The position numbers were made by a program, and so were the translations under genes. From positions 62,001 to 126,000 of the forward strand of contig CANBNG010000011.1 in the NCBI GenBank assembly GCA_947370975.1: DNA of 64,000 nucleotides, written 5' to 3'. Source of the DNA: Beijerinckiaceae bacterium. GTDB taxonomy: Bacteria > Pseudomonadota > Alphaproteobacteria > Rhizobiales > Beijerinckiaceae. This document shows, piece by piece, positions 54,241 to 64,000 of this stretch (its first letter is position 1; each line of letters begins with the position of its first letter). Below the pieces are notes generated by a model. The model made no database searches and was not told the origin of the DNA. It was given only the letters and a program-made list of their open reading frames with translations.

Positions 54241-55227
54241 GTGAGCGATACGACGCCCGACACACTTTTTGCGCCATTCCTTCAGGCCGCTGGCCTCCTT
54301 GTCGCCGTTTCTGGCGGCCCCGATTCCCTGGCGCTCCTTGCGCTGGCCGCAGACTGGTCGAAGGGCGCCAACCGCCCTCCCGTCTTCGCCGCCACTTTCG
54401 ATCATGGCTTCCGCGCCGCCTCCGCAAACGAGGCGAAACGTGCGGGCGATGTTGCAGCCAGCCTCGATATTCCCCACACGATTCTGACCTGGGAGGGCGT
54501 CAAGCCCGCGACCCGCATTCAGGAGACCGCGCGCGCCGCGCGCTATCAGGCGCTTTGCGCCCATGCGCAGGCAATCGGCGCGGATGTTCTGCTCACCGGC
54601 CACCATGCCGACGATCAAGCCGAGACAATTCTTTTCCGGATGATGCGCGGCAGTTCCATTGCCGGACTTGCCGGCATGCGCGCGCGCCGCAATCTCGGGC
54701 CCCTTCTGCATGCGCGCCCGCTTCTGGGTTTGCGCAAGGCAGAGCTCATCGCTATGTGCGAGGCGCGCGGCCTGCCCTTTGTCACCGACCCCGCCAACAG
54801 CGACCCGCGCTTTGCCCGCACGGGGCTGCGCGACCTGTTGCCGGTGCTCGAAACGGCAGGCATGGGAGCGGCCGCCTTCGGCCGCCTCGCCGCCCGCGCG
54901 GCCCGCGCCGAGGATGCACTGGCGCATTCGGCGCAGGCCCTGCGCGTCGCGGCGCGGCTTGAGAGCAGCGATTCCGAGACGAGGCTCGATGCGCGTGCGC
55001 TCGCCTGCGCCCCGGAGGAACTGGCTCTGCGCGTGCTGATGGGCGAAATCGCCCGGCTGGGACAGGCGCCACGGCTGGAAAAAGCCGAGCCGCTTGCCCT
55101 GACGATCTGGCGCCATGCCAGCGTAGGCACGCCCTGCCGCCTGACCCTTGGCGGCACGATTCTCGATCTTCGCGTCGATGCCGTTCTTGTGATCTGCCCA
55201 GAACAGCCCCGCCGCAGGCCCATTTAG
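54241..55227 (+). CDS. tilS: tRNA(Ile)-lysidine synthetase
   Basis: Modifies the wobble C34 of tRNA-Ile(CAU) to lysidine, essential for AUA decoding. 328 aa. The PP-loop SGGPDS is at 24-29, followed by the family segments [31 protein letters not shown] and [22 protein letters not shown], then [15 protein letters not shown]. The protein is short and seems to lack most of the C-terminal tRNA-binding domain of E. coli TilS (432 aa), as in some alphaproteobacteria. Start GTG 54241 is 4 bp after cpoB; the ribosome site is weak. Confidence 0.93.
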   Translation: MSDTTPDTLFAPFLQAAGLLVAVSGGPDSLALLALAADWSKGANRPPVFAATFDHGFRAASANEAKRAGDVAASLDIPHTILTWEGVKPATRIQETARAARYQALCAHAQAIGADVLLTGHHADDQAETILFRMMRGSSIAGLAGMRARRNLGPLLHARPLLGLRKAELIAMCEARGLPFVTDPANSDPRFARTGLRDLLPVLETAGMGAAAFGRLAARAARAEDALAHSAQALRVAARLESSDSETRLDARALACAPEELALRVLMGEIARLGQAPRLEKAEPLALTIWRHASVGTPCRLTLGGTILDLRVDAVLVICPEQPRRRPI

Positions 55228-55367
55228 AGCGAAAGACCGGCCTGCGCTGGCAGAATCGCGTCGGGCCTTCCCTTGGCAAGGCGGCGTCGCAAGCCTACAT
55301 TGAGGGGGAGACAAAACTCCCTTCGGGGCGCGCTCGGGACGGCGGTTTCGCCGCATACAGGACCGAA

Positions 55368-57284
<1,917 letters not shown>

Positions 57285-57299
57285 GGTTCGACGAATGAG

Positions 57300-57330
57300 A
57301 AAACCCGGCGGAAACGCCGGGTTTTTTTGT
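57300..57330 (+). terminator. Terminator of ftsH
   Basis: Perfect 10-bp stem AAACCCGGCG (57301-57310) with CGCCGGGTTT (57315-57324), GAAA tetraloop, then T run. Confidence 0.9.
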
Positions 57331-57383
57331 GTCTGCAAAAATAATCAAACTCATCGCAATGACCCGTAAGGGCGCTCGTGGAA

Positions 57384-57532
57384 CTCCCTCCCCCTGTGGA
57401 CAGGGTTGGGGTAGCGCCCGTCTTGGCCGCGAGTGCACGCTGCGCAGACTGCGACCTGCACCCGGATGGAATCGTGCGACCCCCACACCGCTCGCCTTCG
57501 GCGAGTCGGCCCTCCCCACAAGGGGGAGGGAG
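57384..57532. repeat. Dispersed element, family B copy 2 (long form)
   Basis: 149-bp element bounded by inverted ends CTCCCTCCCCCTGTGG (57384-57399) and CCACAAGGGGGAGGGAG (57516-57532, one extra base). The right 55 bp match 39769-39829 closely. It contains the hairpin GCTCGCC-TTC-GGCGAGT. No coding capacity for a transposase, so it is MITE- or REP-like. Confidence 0.8.
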
Positions 57533-57597
57533 AGACCCCAGATCAGCGGATGATGTGAACCTGCACAATTGCGAGCGGAGCAATCAAAATTGCCAAA

Positions 57598-57632
57598 TAA
57601 AAAAAGCCCTGCGTTTCCGCAGGGCTTTTTCA
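57598..57632. terminator. Terminator of the tkt-gap-pgk-fba operon
   Basis: 13-bp perfect stem AAAAAGCCCTGCG (57601-57613) with CGCAGGGCTTTTT (57618-57630) and a 4-nt loop. A/T runs on both sides make it work in both directions; it lies 22 bp after the fba stop. Confidence 0.9.
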
Positions 57633-57653
57633 ATTCAAGACGCAAATTTGCAA

Positions 57654-58670
57654 TCAGCCTTCGAGCGACTTGTTCCATTCGCCCTTGGATGCGAGACCGT
57701 TCATCTTCGCGCGATGGGCGAAAGCCCGCTGTGCCGCAGGCACATTGGCGACCTTGCCGGCCCAGGCCTTCTGCGGCGCGGCCTGCAGGGCGCGGCCGTA
57801 GCTGAAGGTGACGTGCCAGGGCAGCGGGCCCATCTTGTTGATCGCGTCGAGATTGGCGGTAGCTTCCACATCGGCCTGACCGCCCGACAGGAAGGCGATG
57901 CCGGGCACTGCGACCGGCACGGTCTGCTTGAAGACGCGGATCGTCTGCGCCGCAATCTGCTCGGCCGACGCCTGCGTCGCGCACAGTTTGCCAGGCACGA
58001 TCATGTTGGGCTTCAACACGGTGCCTTCGAGGAAGATGCGGGCTTCATAGAGCTCGTTGAAGAGCGTCTTCAGCACGAATTCCGTCACTTCATAGCAACG
58101 CTCGAGCGAATGTCCGCCATCCATGAGGACTTCCGGCTCGACGATCGGCACGATGTTATTGGCCTGGCAAAGCGCCGCATAGCGGGCAAGCGCCTGCGCA
58201 TTGGCGAGGATCGCGCCGCGCGAGGGGATGCCATCGGCAATGTCGATCACCGCGCGCCATTTGGCGAAACGCGCGCCGAGCTTGTAATAATCAGCCATGC
58301 GCTCACCCAGACCATCGAGGCCCTCGGTGATCGTCTCATTGGGGAAATTGTGCAGCGGCTTCACGCCGGCATCGACCTTGATGCCAGGAATGGAACCGGC
58401 AGCCTCGATCAGCTTGACGAGCGGCGTGCCGTCAGCCGCGTTCTGGCGGATCGTCTCGTCATAGAGGATGACGCCGGAAATGTTCTGCGACATGGCGTCA
58501 GCCGTGCGGAACATGAATTCGCGATAATCGCGACGCGAGTCAGCCGTCGATTCCACGCCGATGGCGTCAAAGCGCTTCTTGATCGTGCCCGAGCTCTCGT
58601 CGGCTGCCAGAATGCCCTTGCCGGGCGCAACCATGGCCTGCGCGACCTTGGCGAGTTGATCCTTGTTCAT
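57654..58670 (-). CDS. fba: Fructose-bisphosphate aldolase, class I
   Basis: Metal-independent aldolase interconverting fructose-1,6-bisphosphate with triose phosphates. 338 aa. Schiff-base enzyme hallmarks: GKGILAADESSGTIKKRF, KVDAGVKPL, AKWRAVIDI, IVPIVEPEVLMDG and FLEGTVLKPNMIVPG with the active-site Lys. GIAFLSGGQ binds the phosphate. ATG 58670 (MNKDQLAKV) follows GGAGGAG; the upstream open frame is antisense-like noise over pgk. Fourth and last gene of the carbon operon. Class I type in bacteria is less common than class II. Confidence 0.96.
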   Translation of the reverse strand: MNKDQLAKVAQAMVAPGKGILAADESSGTIKKRFDAIGVESTADSRRDYREFMFRTADAMSQNISGVILYDETIRQNAADGTPLVKLIEAAGSIPGIKVDAGVKPLHNFPNETITEGLDGLGERMADYYKLGARFAKWRAVIDIADGIPSRGAILANAQALARYAALCQANNIVPIVEPEVLMDGGHSLERCYEVTEFVLKTLFNELYEARIFLEGTVLKPNMIVPGKLCATQASAEQIAAQTIRVFKQTVPVAVPGIAFLSGGQADVEATANLDAINKMGPLPWHVTFSYGRALQAAPQKAWAGKVANVPAAQRAFAHRAKMNGLASKGEWNKSLEG

Positions 58671-58701
58671 CGTATGACTCCTCCGGAGAAATCTTGAGTG
58701 A

Positions 58702-59898
58702 TTATTTGATGCGCAATGCTTCGACGCCCGGCAGAACCTTGCCCTCGAGCCATTCGAGGAAGGCGCCGCCCGCGGTTGAAATGTAGGTGAAGCTTTCACC
58801 CGCGCCCGACTGGTTGAGCGCAGACACCGTGTCGCCACCGCCAGCCACCGTGACCAGCGCGCCGGCCTTGGTGAGATCGGCCGCAACCTTGGCCACCGCA
58901 TTGGTGCCGGCATCGAAGGGCTGCAATTCAAACGCGCCGAAAGGCCCGTTCCAGACCAGCGTCTTGCAGGCCTTGAGAATGGCTTCGACCTCGACCACAG
59001 AGCGCGGGCCCATGTCGAGGATCATCTCATCCTCGGCCACGTGATCCACATCGGTCACGCGGGCCACCGCATGAGCCTTGAATTCCTTCGCCGTCACCGC
59101 GTCGGTCGGCAGCACGATTTCGCACTTGGCGTCTTTCGCCTGCTTGATCATCTCGCGCGCAGTATCGGCAAGATCATGCTCGCACAGCGACTTGCCAACC
59201 TTCTTGCCCTGCGCGGCCAGGAAGGTGTTGGCCATGCCGCCGCCGATGATGATGAAATCGACCTTCTTCGACAGATTGCCGAGCAATTCGAGCTTGGTGG
59301 AGACTTTCGCGCCGCCCACGATGGCTGCGACCGGACGCTTGGGCGCCTCAAGCGCAGCGGTCAGCGCGTCCAGCTCTGCCTGCATGCCGCGGCCGGCATA
59401 GGCCGGCAGCACATGGGCGAGCCCTTCGGTCGAGGCATGCGCGCGGTGCGCGGCCGAGAAGGCGTCGTTGACATAAAGGTCGCCGAGACTGGCGAGCGCG
59501 GCCACGAATGCCGGATCGTTCTTCTCTTCGCCCTTGTGGAAGCGGGTGTTTTCAAGCAGCAGCACATCGCCGTCGGCAAGTTTTGCCACGGCAGCTTGCG
59601 CCGGTGCGCCAATGCAATCGCTTGCAAAAGCGACGGGCAGGCCCAGATGCTCGGGCAAGGCTGCGGCAATGGCCTCAAGCGAATTTTCCGCATCCGGCCC
59701 ATTCTTCGGACGACCGAAATGCGCGAGCAAAATAACGCGCGCGCCTTTGCCGGTCAGCTCGCGGATGGTCGGCGCGATGCGCTCGATGCGGGTTGCATCC
59801 GAGATGCGGCCATTTTCCATCGGCAGATTGAGATCGACGCGCAGCAGCACGCGCTTGCCGGAAACATCTGCCTGATCGAGTGTGCGGAAGGAGCTCAT
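58702..59898 (-). CDS. pgk: Phosphoglycerate kinase
   Basis: 398-aa enzyme: 1,3-bisphosphoglycerate + ADP to 3-phosphoglycerate + ATP (or reverse). [15 protein letters not shown] opens the substrate site, then [22 protein letters not shown], the hinge [17 protein letters not shown], and the nucleotide loop NGPFGAFE and GGGDTVSAL. Separated from gap by 67 bp and from fba by 31 bp on the same strand. The start ATG 59898 has a poor ribosome site. Confidence 0.97.
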   Translation of the reverse strand: MSSFRTLDQADVSGKRVLLRVDLNLPMENGRISDATRIERIAPTIRELTGKGARVILLAHFGRPKNGPDAENSLEAIAAALPEHLGLPVAFASDCIGAPAQAAVAKLADGDVLLLENTRFHKGEEKNDPAFVAALASLGDLYVNDAFSAAHRAHASTEGLAHVLPAYAGRGMQAELDALTAALEAPKRPVAAIVGGAKVSTKLELLGNLSKKVDFIIIGGGMANTFLAAQGKKVGKSLCEHDLADTAREMIKQAKDAKCEIVLPTDAVTAKEFKAHAVARVTDVDHVAEDEMILDMGPRSVVEVEAILKACKTLVWNGPFGAFELQPFDAGTNAVAKVAADLTKAGALVTVAGGGDTVSALNQSGAGESFTYISTAGGAFLEWLEGKVLPGVEALRIK

Positions 59899-59965
59899 GG
59901 CCGAAAACTCATGTCATCGTGAAGAAAAGGGCGCGTCCGCTTTCGCGTCGCGCCCCATCGATAGT

Positions 59966-60973
59966 TCAGAGCAGCTTGCCCATGGCGACAGCCGTGTCGC
60001 TCATGCGGTTCGAGAAGCCCCATTCATTGTCGTACCAGGACAGGATGCGCACGAACGTGCCTTCCATGACCTTCGTCTGGTCCATGTGGAACATCGACGA
60101 ATGCGAGTCGTGGTTGAAGTCGATCGAGACATTGGCAACGTTGGTGTAGCCAAGAATGCCCTTCAGCGGACCATCGGCGGCAGCCTGGATCGCGGCATTG
60201 ACTTCCGCAACGCTGGTGGCGCGCTTGGCGACGAACTTCAGATCGACGACCGAGACATTGGGGGTCGGCACGCGGATGGCCGAGCCATCGAGCTTGCCAT
60301 TGAGTTCGGGCAGCACAAGACCCACCGCCTTGGCCGCACCCGTCGACGTCGGGATCATCGAGAGCGCCGCGGCGCGGGCGCGATAGAGATCCTTGTGCAT
60401 CGTATCCAGCGTCGGCTGGTCGCCGGTGTAGGAGTGGATCGTCGTCATGAAGCCCTTTTCAATGCCGATGGCATTGTTGAGGACCATTGCGACCGGCGCG
60501 AGGCAATTGGTCGTGCAGGACGCATTGGAGATGACGAGGTGATCCTTCGTCAGCTTGTCATGGTTCACGCCAAAGACGACCGTGAGATCGGCATTGTCGC
60601 AAGGCGCGGAAACGATGACGCGCTTGGCGCCGGCTTCCAGATGGGCGGCGGCCTTGTCGCGGGTCACGAAAATGCCCGTGCATTCGAGCGCAATGTCGAC
60701 GCCGAGTTCCTTGTGCGGCAGCTCGGCGGGATTGCGGATCGCGGTGACCTTGATGGGGCCAAAGCCGACATCGATCGTGTCGCCGGACACCGTCACCTCA
60801 TGGGGGAAGCGACCGTGCACGGAGTCAAAGCGCAGCAGATGCGCATTCGTCTCCACCGGGCCAAGATCGTTGATGGCGACGACCTGAATGTCCTTGCGGC
60901 CCGATTCCACAATCGCCCGCAAAACATTGCGGCCGATCCGACCGAAACCGTTGATCGCGACCTTGACCGTCAT
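59966..60973 (-). CDS. gap: Glyceraldehyde-3-phosphate dehydrogenase, type I
   Basis: 335 aa. N-terminal [17 protein letters not shown]-specificity region VVAINDLGP (Asp present, so NAD rather than NADP is likely), catalytic Cys153 in [12 protein letters not shown], His in [16 protein letters not shown] segment, and [13 protein letters not shown] at the C-terminus. ATG 60973 follows GAGGAG. Between tkt and pgk in the carbon operon. Confidence 0.97.
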   Translation of the reverse strand: MTVKVAINGFGRIGRNVLRAIVESGRKDIQVVAINDLGPVETNAHLLRFDSVHGRFPHEVTVSGDTIDVGFGPIKVTAIRNPAELPHKELGVDIALECTGIFVTRDKAAAHLEAGAKRVIVSAPCDNADLTVVFGVNHDKLTKDHLVISNASCTTNCLAPVAMVLNNAIGIEKGFMTTIHSYTGDQPTLDTMHKDLYRARAAALSMIPTSTGAAKAVGLVLPELNGKLDGSAIRVPTPNVSVVDLKFVAKRATSVAEVNAAIQAAADGPLKGILGYTNVANVSIDFNHDSHSSMFHMDQTKVMEGTFVRILSWYDNEWGFSNRMSDTAVAMGKLL

Positions 60974-61047
60974 GCTCGTGTCTCCTCGACTAGAGTGTCC
61001 CGGGCGACCTGCGACCGGTTGTTGAATGTTTCATACATGAAGGGATA

Positions 61048-63030
61048 TCAGCCCGGCAAACGTTGCAGTGCCGCTTCGGCAACAGCCTTTGGGGTTATGC
61101 CGAAATGTTCGTAAAGCGTCTTGGCTGGCGCGCTTTCACCAAAGCTCTTCATGCCGATGAAAATGCCCTTTTCACCGATCAAGGCATCCCAGCCCATGCG
61201 GACTGCTGCCTCGACCGCAATGCGGATGGGGGCCGTGCCGATGATCCTGGTGCGATAGGCCTCATCCTGATCGAGGAAGAGATCCATGCAAGGCACTGAA
61301 ACGACGCGGGCGGCAACGCCCCTCTGGGCCAGCAGATCGCGACCCTTGAGCGCGATTTCAACTTCCGAGCCGGAGGCAAAAATCGTGACCTGAGCCTGCC
61401 CCTCGGAAGCGGCAAGCTCATAAGCGCCGCGCGAACAGAGGTTTTCTTCCACAAAATGCGTGCGGACGGCAGACAGGTTCTGGCGGGTGAGCGCGAGAAT
61501 GGAGGGCGTGTGAGCCGCCTCCAGCGCCGCCTGCCAGCATTCATAGGTCTCCGTCTGGTCAGCCGGGCGGAAGACATTGAGGTTGGGGATGGCGCGCAGC
61601 GAGGCGATCGTCTCGACCGGCTGATGCGTCGGGCCATCTTCGCCAAGGCCGATGGAATCATGCGTCATCACCTGGATGGCGCGTGTTTTCATCAGCGCGG
61701 CGAGGCGCAGGGCAGGACGGCAATAATCGGCAAAGACAAGGAAGGTCGCGCCCGAGGGAATATAGCCGCCATGCAGCGCCATGCCATTGACGGCCGCCGC
61801 CATGCCATGTTCGCGAATACCCCAATGGACGAAACGCCCGAGATATTGGCCGGGCGAAATCGCGGGCGTCGCCGCAACCTTGGTGTTGTTGGAGCCGGTC
61901 AGATCGGCCGAGCCTGTGATGAGCTCGGGCACGGCGGGCGCAATCGCCCCGATGGCGGCTTCCGACGCCTTGCGGGTCGCCATTTCGGTACGGTCATCGG
62001 CCAGGCGGAGCTTGGCGGCGCGCACGGTTTCAGCCAGCGCACTCGGCAGGTCACCCTTGATGCGGCGCTCAAATTCGGCGCGCTTGGCGCCGTCCATCGC
62101 GGCGAGCTTCTCGCTGCGCCACGCCTTGGCGACGCGCTTGCCCTTGCGGCCGGCCTTGCGCCAGGCGTCCATGATGTCCTGCGGGATGACGAAAGGCTCG
62201 TGCGGCCAGCCGAGTGCGGCGCGCGCGCCGGCAATCTCTTCCGCGCCGAGCGGTTCGCCATGGGCCTTGGACGTGCCCGCGCGCTTGGGCGCGCCATAGC
62301 CGATCTGCGTCTTGCAGGCGATCAGCGTGGGCTTGTCGGATTTCTGCGCCTTGCGCACGGCGCGCAGGATCGCCTTCTGGTCATGACCATCGATGCGCAT
62401 GGCGTTCCAGCCACAGGCCTTGAAGCGCATGATCTGATCGACGGAATCGGCAACCGAGAGCGGGCCGTCGATGGAAATGTCGTTGTCGTCCCACAGGACG
62501 ATCATCCGGTTGAGCTTGAGATGCCCGGCAATCGCAATGGCTTCCTGCGAAATGCCTTCCATCAGATCGCCGTCGGAGGCGAGCACATAGGTGTAATGAT
62601 CAACGACATCGCCAAATTCAGCATTCAGCATGCGCTCGGCGAGCGCCATGCCGACGGATGTTGCAATGCCCTGGCCGAGCGGACCGGTCGTCGTCTCGAC
62701 GCCGCGCGTCACGAAATTTTCGGGATGTCCGGGGGTCTTGGAGCCGAGCTGGCGGAAATTCTTGATCTCGTCGATCGTCATGCCCGGCGTGCCGGTGAGA
62801 TAGAGCATCGCATAGAGCAGCATCGAGCCGTGACCGGCCGACAGCACGAAGCGGTCGCGGTCGGGCCAGGCCGGGTCGGCGGCATCATATTTCATCACAT
62901 CGCGGAACAGGACGGTGGCCATATCGGCTGCGCCCATGGGCAGGCCCGGATGGCCGGACTTCGCCTTTTCGACCGCATCCATCGCAAGGGCGCGAACCGC
63001 ATTGGCCATCGACTGGGGGGTGACGCTCAT
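61048..63030 (-). CDS. tkt: Transketolase
   Basis: 660-aa TPP enzyme of the pentose-phosphate (and, where present, Calvin) pathway. Start region [38 protein letters not shown]/Mg motif [13 protein letters not shown] ... [31 protein letters not shown], and the late [19 protein letters not shown] 63030 (MSVTPQSM) is the conserved start; the open frame upstream to 63252 is promoter DNA. First gene of tkt-gap-pgk-fba. Confidence 0.97.
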   Translation of the reverse strand: MSVTPQSMANAVRALAMDAVEKAKSGHPGLPMGAADMATVLFRDVMKYDAADPAWPDRDRFVLSAGHGSMLLYAMLYLTGTPGMTIDEIKNFRQLGSKTPGHPENFVTRGVETTTGPLGQGIATSVGMALAERMLNAEFGDVVDHYTYVLASDGDLMEGISQEAIAIAGHLKLNRMIVLWDDNDISIDGPLSVADSVDQIMRFKACGWNAMRIDGHDQKAILRAVRKAQKSDKPTLIACKTQIGYGAPKRAGTSKAHGEPLGAEEIAGARAALGWPHEPFVIPQDIMDAWRKAGRKGKRVAKAWRSEKLAAMDGAKRAEFERRIKGDLPSALAETVRAAKLRLADDRTEMATRKASEAAIGAIAPAVPELITGSADLTGSNNTKVAATPAISPGQYLGRFVHWGIREHGMAAAVNGMALHGGYIPSGATFLVFADYCRPALRLAALMKTRAIQVMTHDSIGLGEDGPTHQPVETIASLRAIPNLNVFRPADQTETYECWQAALEAAHTPSILALTRQNLSAVRTHFVEENLCSRGAYELAASEGQAQVTIFASGSEVEIALKGRDLLAQRGVAARVVSVPCMDLFLDQDEAYRTRIIGTAPIRIAVEAAVRMGWDALIGEKGIFIGMKSFGESAPAKTLYEHFGITPKAVAEAALQRLPG

Positions 63031-63149
63031 GATGCTCTTTTCCAGTGGCGCGAGCCGCGTCTGTGGCAAGACGGGCCCGGAGGGGATCGCGTACCGGGCC
63101 GGTTGGCCGCTCGCGAAGACGAGATCCCGTGAAGATCGCAGGCGGGGGT

Positions 63150-63177
63150 TGAATATCAGCTCACCCCTGACTGTCAA
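63150..63177 (-). promoter_or_regulatory. Promoter of tkt-gap-pgk-fba
   Basis: On the minus strand TTGACA (63177-63172) and TATTCA (63155-63150) with 16-bp spacing, about 115 bp upstream of the tkt start. Close to the housekeeping sigma consensus. Inferred from sequence only. Confidence 0.6.
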
Positions 63178-63308
63178 CGAAAGCGATGCCGGCGCGCACA
63201 GGGATTGTGTGTCGGCACGCGACACAATGAGCTGTGGGGCGGACCCACCCATGCGTTGACGCGCCCCACCTTCTTGCTCCTAATGAGCAAAATACGGTCA
63301 AGGACCTC

Positions 63309-63638
63309 ATGAAACTGCCCGATCGCCTCGAGATGCCGCTCAAACGCCTCGCCGCCGCCCTCGATCATCTCGAGGCCGCAGCGGAGCGTCGCGCTGAGCT
63401 GGACGCACGCCGCGCCGATCTCGAAGAAGAACTGGCAGTCATGCAGGATGACCGCTCGCGCCTCGCCATCGAGCTCGACGGCGCCATGGCCCGCGTGCGC
63501 AAGCTCGAGGAAGCCAACGCCGACGTCGCCCAGCGCCTGAACATGACAGGCGCAACCATCCGCGCCGTGCTCGGGCTGGAGAGCGCAGAGCACCCTGCCC
63601 CCGGTGAGGACGACGAACCAGCCGCGCGAGAGGACTAG
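63309..63638 (+). CDS. DUF4164-family coiled-coil protein
   Basis: 109 aa. Almost entirely helical and heptad-like (LKRLAAALDHLEAAAERRAEL, LEEELAVMQDDRSRLAIELDG, ARVRKLEEANADVAQRLN), ending in an acidic tail (EDDEPAARED). DUF4164 proteins sit next to zapA in Hyphomicrobiales, and a role near cell division is suspected from context only. ATG 63309 with AAGGA upstream; 2 bp before zapA, so co-transcribed. Confidence 0.88.
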   Translation: MKLPDRLEMPLKRLAAALDHLEAAAERRAELDARRADLEEELAVMQDDRSRLAIELDGAMARVRKLEEANADVAQRLNMTGATIRAVLGLESAEHPAPGEDDEPAARED

Positions 63639-63640
63639 CC

Positions 63641-64000
63641 ATGGCGCAGAGCGAAACCTCGACGGCCTCCGTCAACGTAACCATCGCCGGCCGCTCCTTT
63701 CGCATGGCGTGCGGCCCGGGAGAGGAGCCGCATCTTGAGTCGCTTGCCGCCCAGATCGATCGACGCATCACCGAATTGCGCGGCGCCTTCGGAGAAATCG
63801 GCGACCAGCGCCTGACCGTGATGGCGGCCATCACCATTGCCGACGAACTCGCGGAAAGCCGCCGCAAGATCGCCGAGCTGGAAGCCAAGGTCACGATTCT
63901 GAGCGAAGCGACCGCCAAGGCCGAGGACCACGCCACCGCCTGGGCCGAAAGCCTCGCCCAGTCGCTCGACCTGACCGCACGCCGCATCGAGGGCATCGCC
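63641..64000 (+). CDS. zapA: Cell division protein ZapA (partial, 3' end outside window)
   Basis: FtsZ-ring-stabilising protein. 120 codons visible from ATG 63641. ZapA domain at ~10-95: VNVTIAGRSFRMACGPGEE, HLESLAAQIDRRI, GDQRLTVMAAITIADELAE, followed by a coiled coil. The protein continues beyond the right edge with no stop in view. GAGAGGA lies upstream and the DUF4164 gene precedes it by 2 bp. Confidence 0.93.
   Translation, partial: MAQSETSTASVNVTIAGRSFRMACGPGEEPHLESLAAQIDRRITELRGAFGEIGDQRLTVMAAITIADELAESRRKIAELEAKVTILSEATAKAEDHATAWAESLAQSLDLTARRIEGIA

Larger units (their letters stand above)
57285..57653. other. Intergenic region ftsH-fba
   Basis: 369 bp between convergent genes with no supportable gene. 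Holds the ftsH terminator (57300-57330), the long family B element (57384-57532) and the fba terminator (57598-57632). Confidence 0.75.

Noticed and set aside
57378..58697. A 439-codon plus-strand frame opposite fba
   Set aside because: Starts inside a dispersed repeat and a terminator and runs antisense to fba, so not a gene.

Overview
The window is a gene-dense stretch (high GC, little non-coding DNA) of an alphaproteobacterial chromosome, most likely from the Hyphomicrobiales (Rhizobiales). The assignment rests on gene order and protein type. Examples are zapA and a DUF4164 coiled-coil gene divergent from tkt-gap-pgk-fba, an rluD-type gene ahead of an alpha-type rpoH, ruvCAB followed by ybgC-tolQRAB-pal-cpoB-tilS-ftsH, and TTAA-N7-TTAA (CtrA-like) boxes. 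The genus cannot be fixed from sequence reading alone. No tRNA, rRNA, CRISPR array, transposase or phage gene was seen.

Layout. 1-4162: NADP-malic enzyme (cut by the left edge) behind a LuxR-type regulator, then serA. 4447-5781: an RhlE-like DEAD-box helicase. 5840-20243: a five-gene alpha-glucan/trehalose operon on the minus strand, read as glgX, a malQ-treY fusion, glgE, a treS-maltokinase fusion and glgB, with overlapping stop and start codons throughout. It contains the GlgE route (trehalose to maltose-1-phosphate to linear glucan to branched glucan) plus TreY, but no treZ, glgA, glgC or glgP. 20313-32233: an accessory catabolic region holding an EutA-like ASKHA protein without EutBC, two paralogous cupins, an orphan Bug-type binding protein, a LysR regulator divergent from an ACMSD-type amidohydrolase, a Fic protein, an orphan NitT/TauT-type binding protein, a class II aldolase, a flavin aromatic hydroxylase and an IclR regulator. 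This is the least understood part of the window.

32333-45462 is mostly housekeeping: an HI0933-type flavoprotein, rluD, rpoH, a proline-rich membrane protein, purA, serC, an outer-membrane barrel under a double CtrA-like palindrome, glmM, an arsC-like reductase, a TauE-type permease and ruvC. 45494-57284 carries ruvAB, an inserted mazE/mazF-type toxin-antitoxin pair, ybgC, the Tol-Pal envelope system, tilS and ftsH. 57654-63030 is the tkt-gap-pgk-fba carbon operon read leftward from a strong-looking promoter. 63309-64000 holds the DUF4164 gene and zapA (cut by the right edge).

Non-coding DNA of note: two families of dispersed palindromic elements (28799-28881 with 39661-39744, and 39769-39829 with 57384-57532), many intrinsic terminators, and several perfect palindromes that look like operators. 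These lie upstream of fic, between lysR and the amidohydrolase gene, between ruvA and ruvB, ahead of mazEF, and ahead of the outer-membrane barrel gene. A 33-codon frame bridges ruvA and ruvB with overlaps at both ends.
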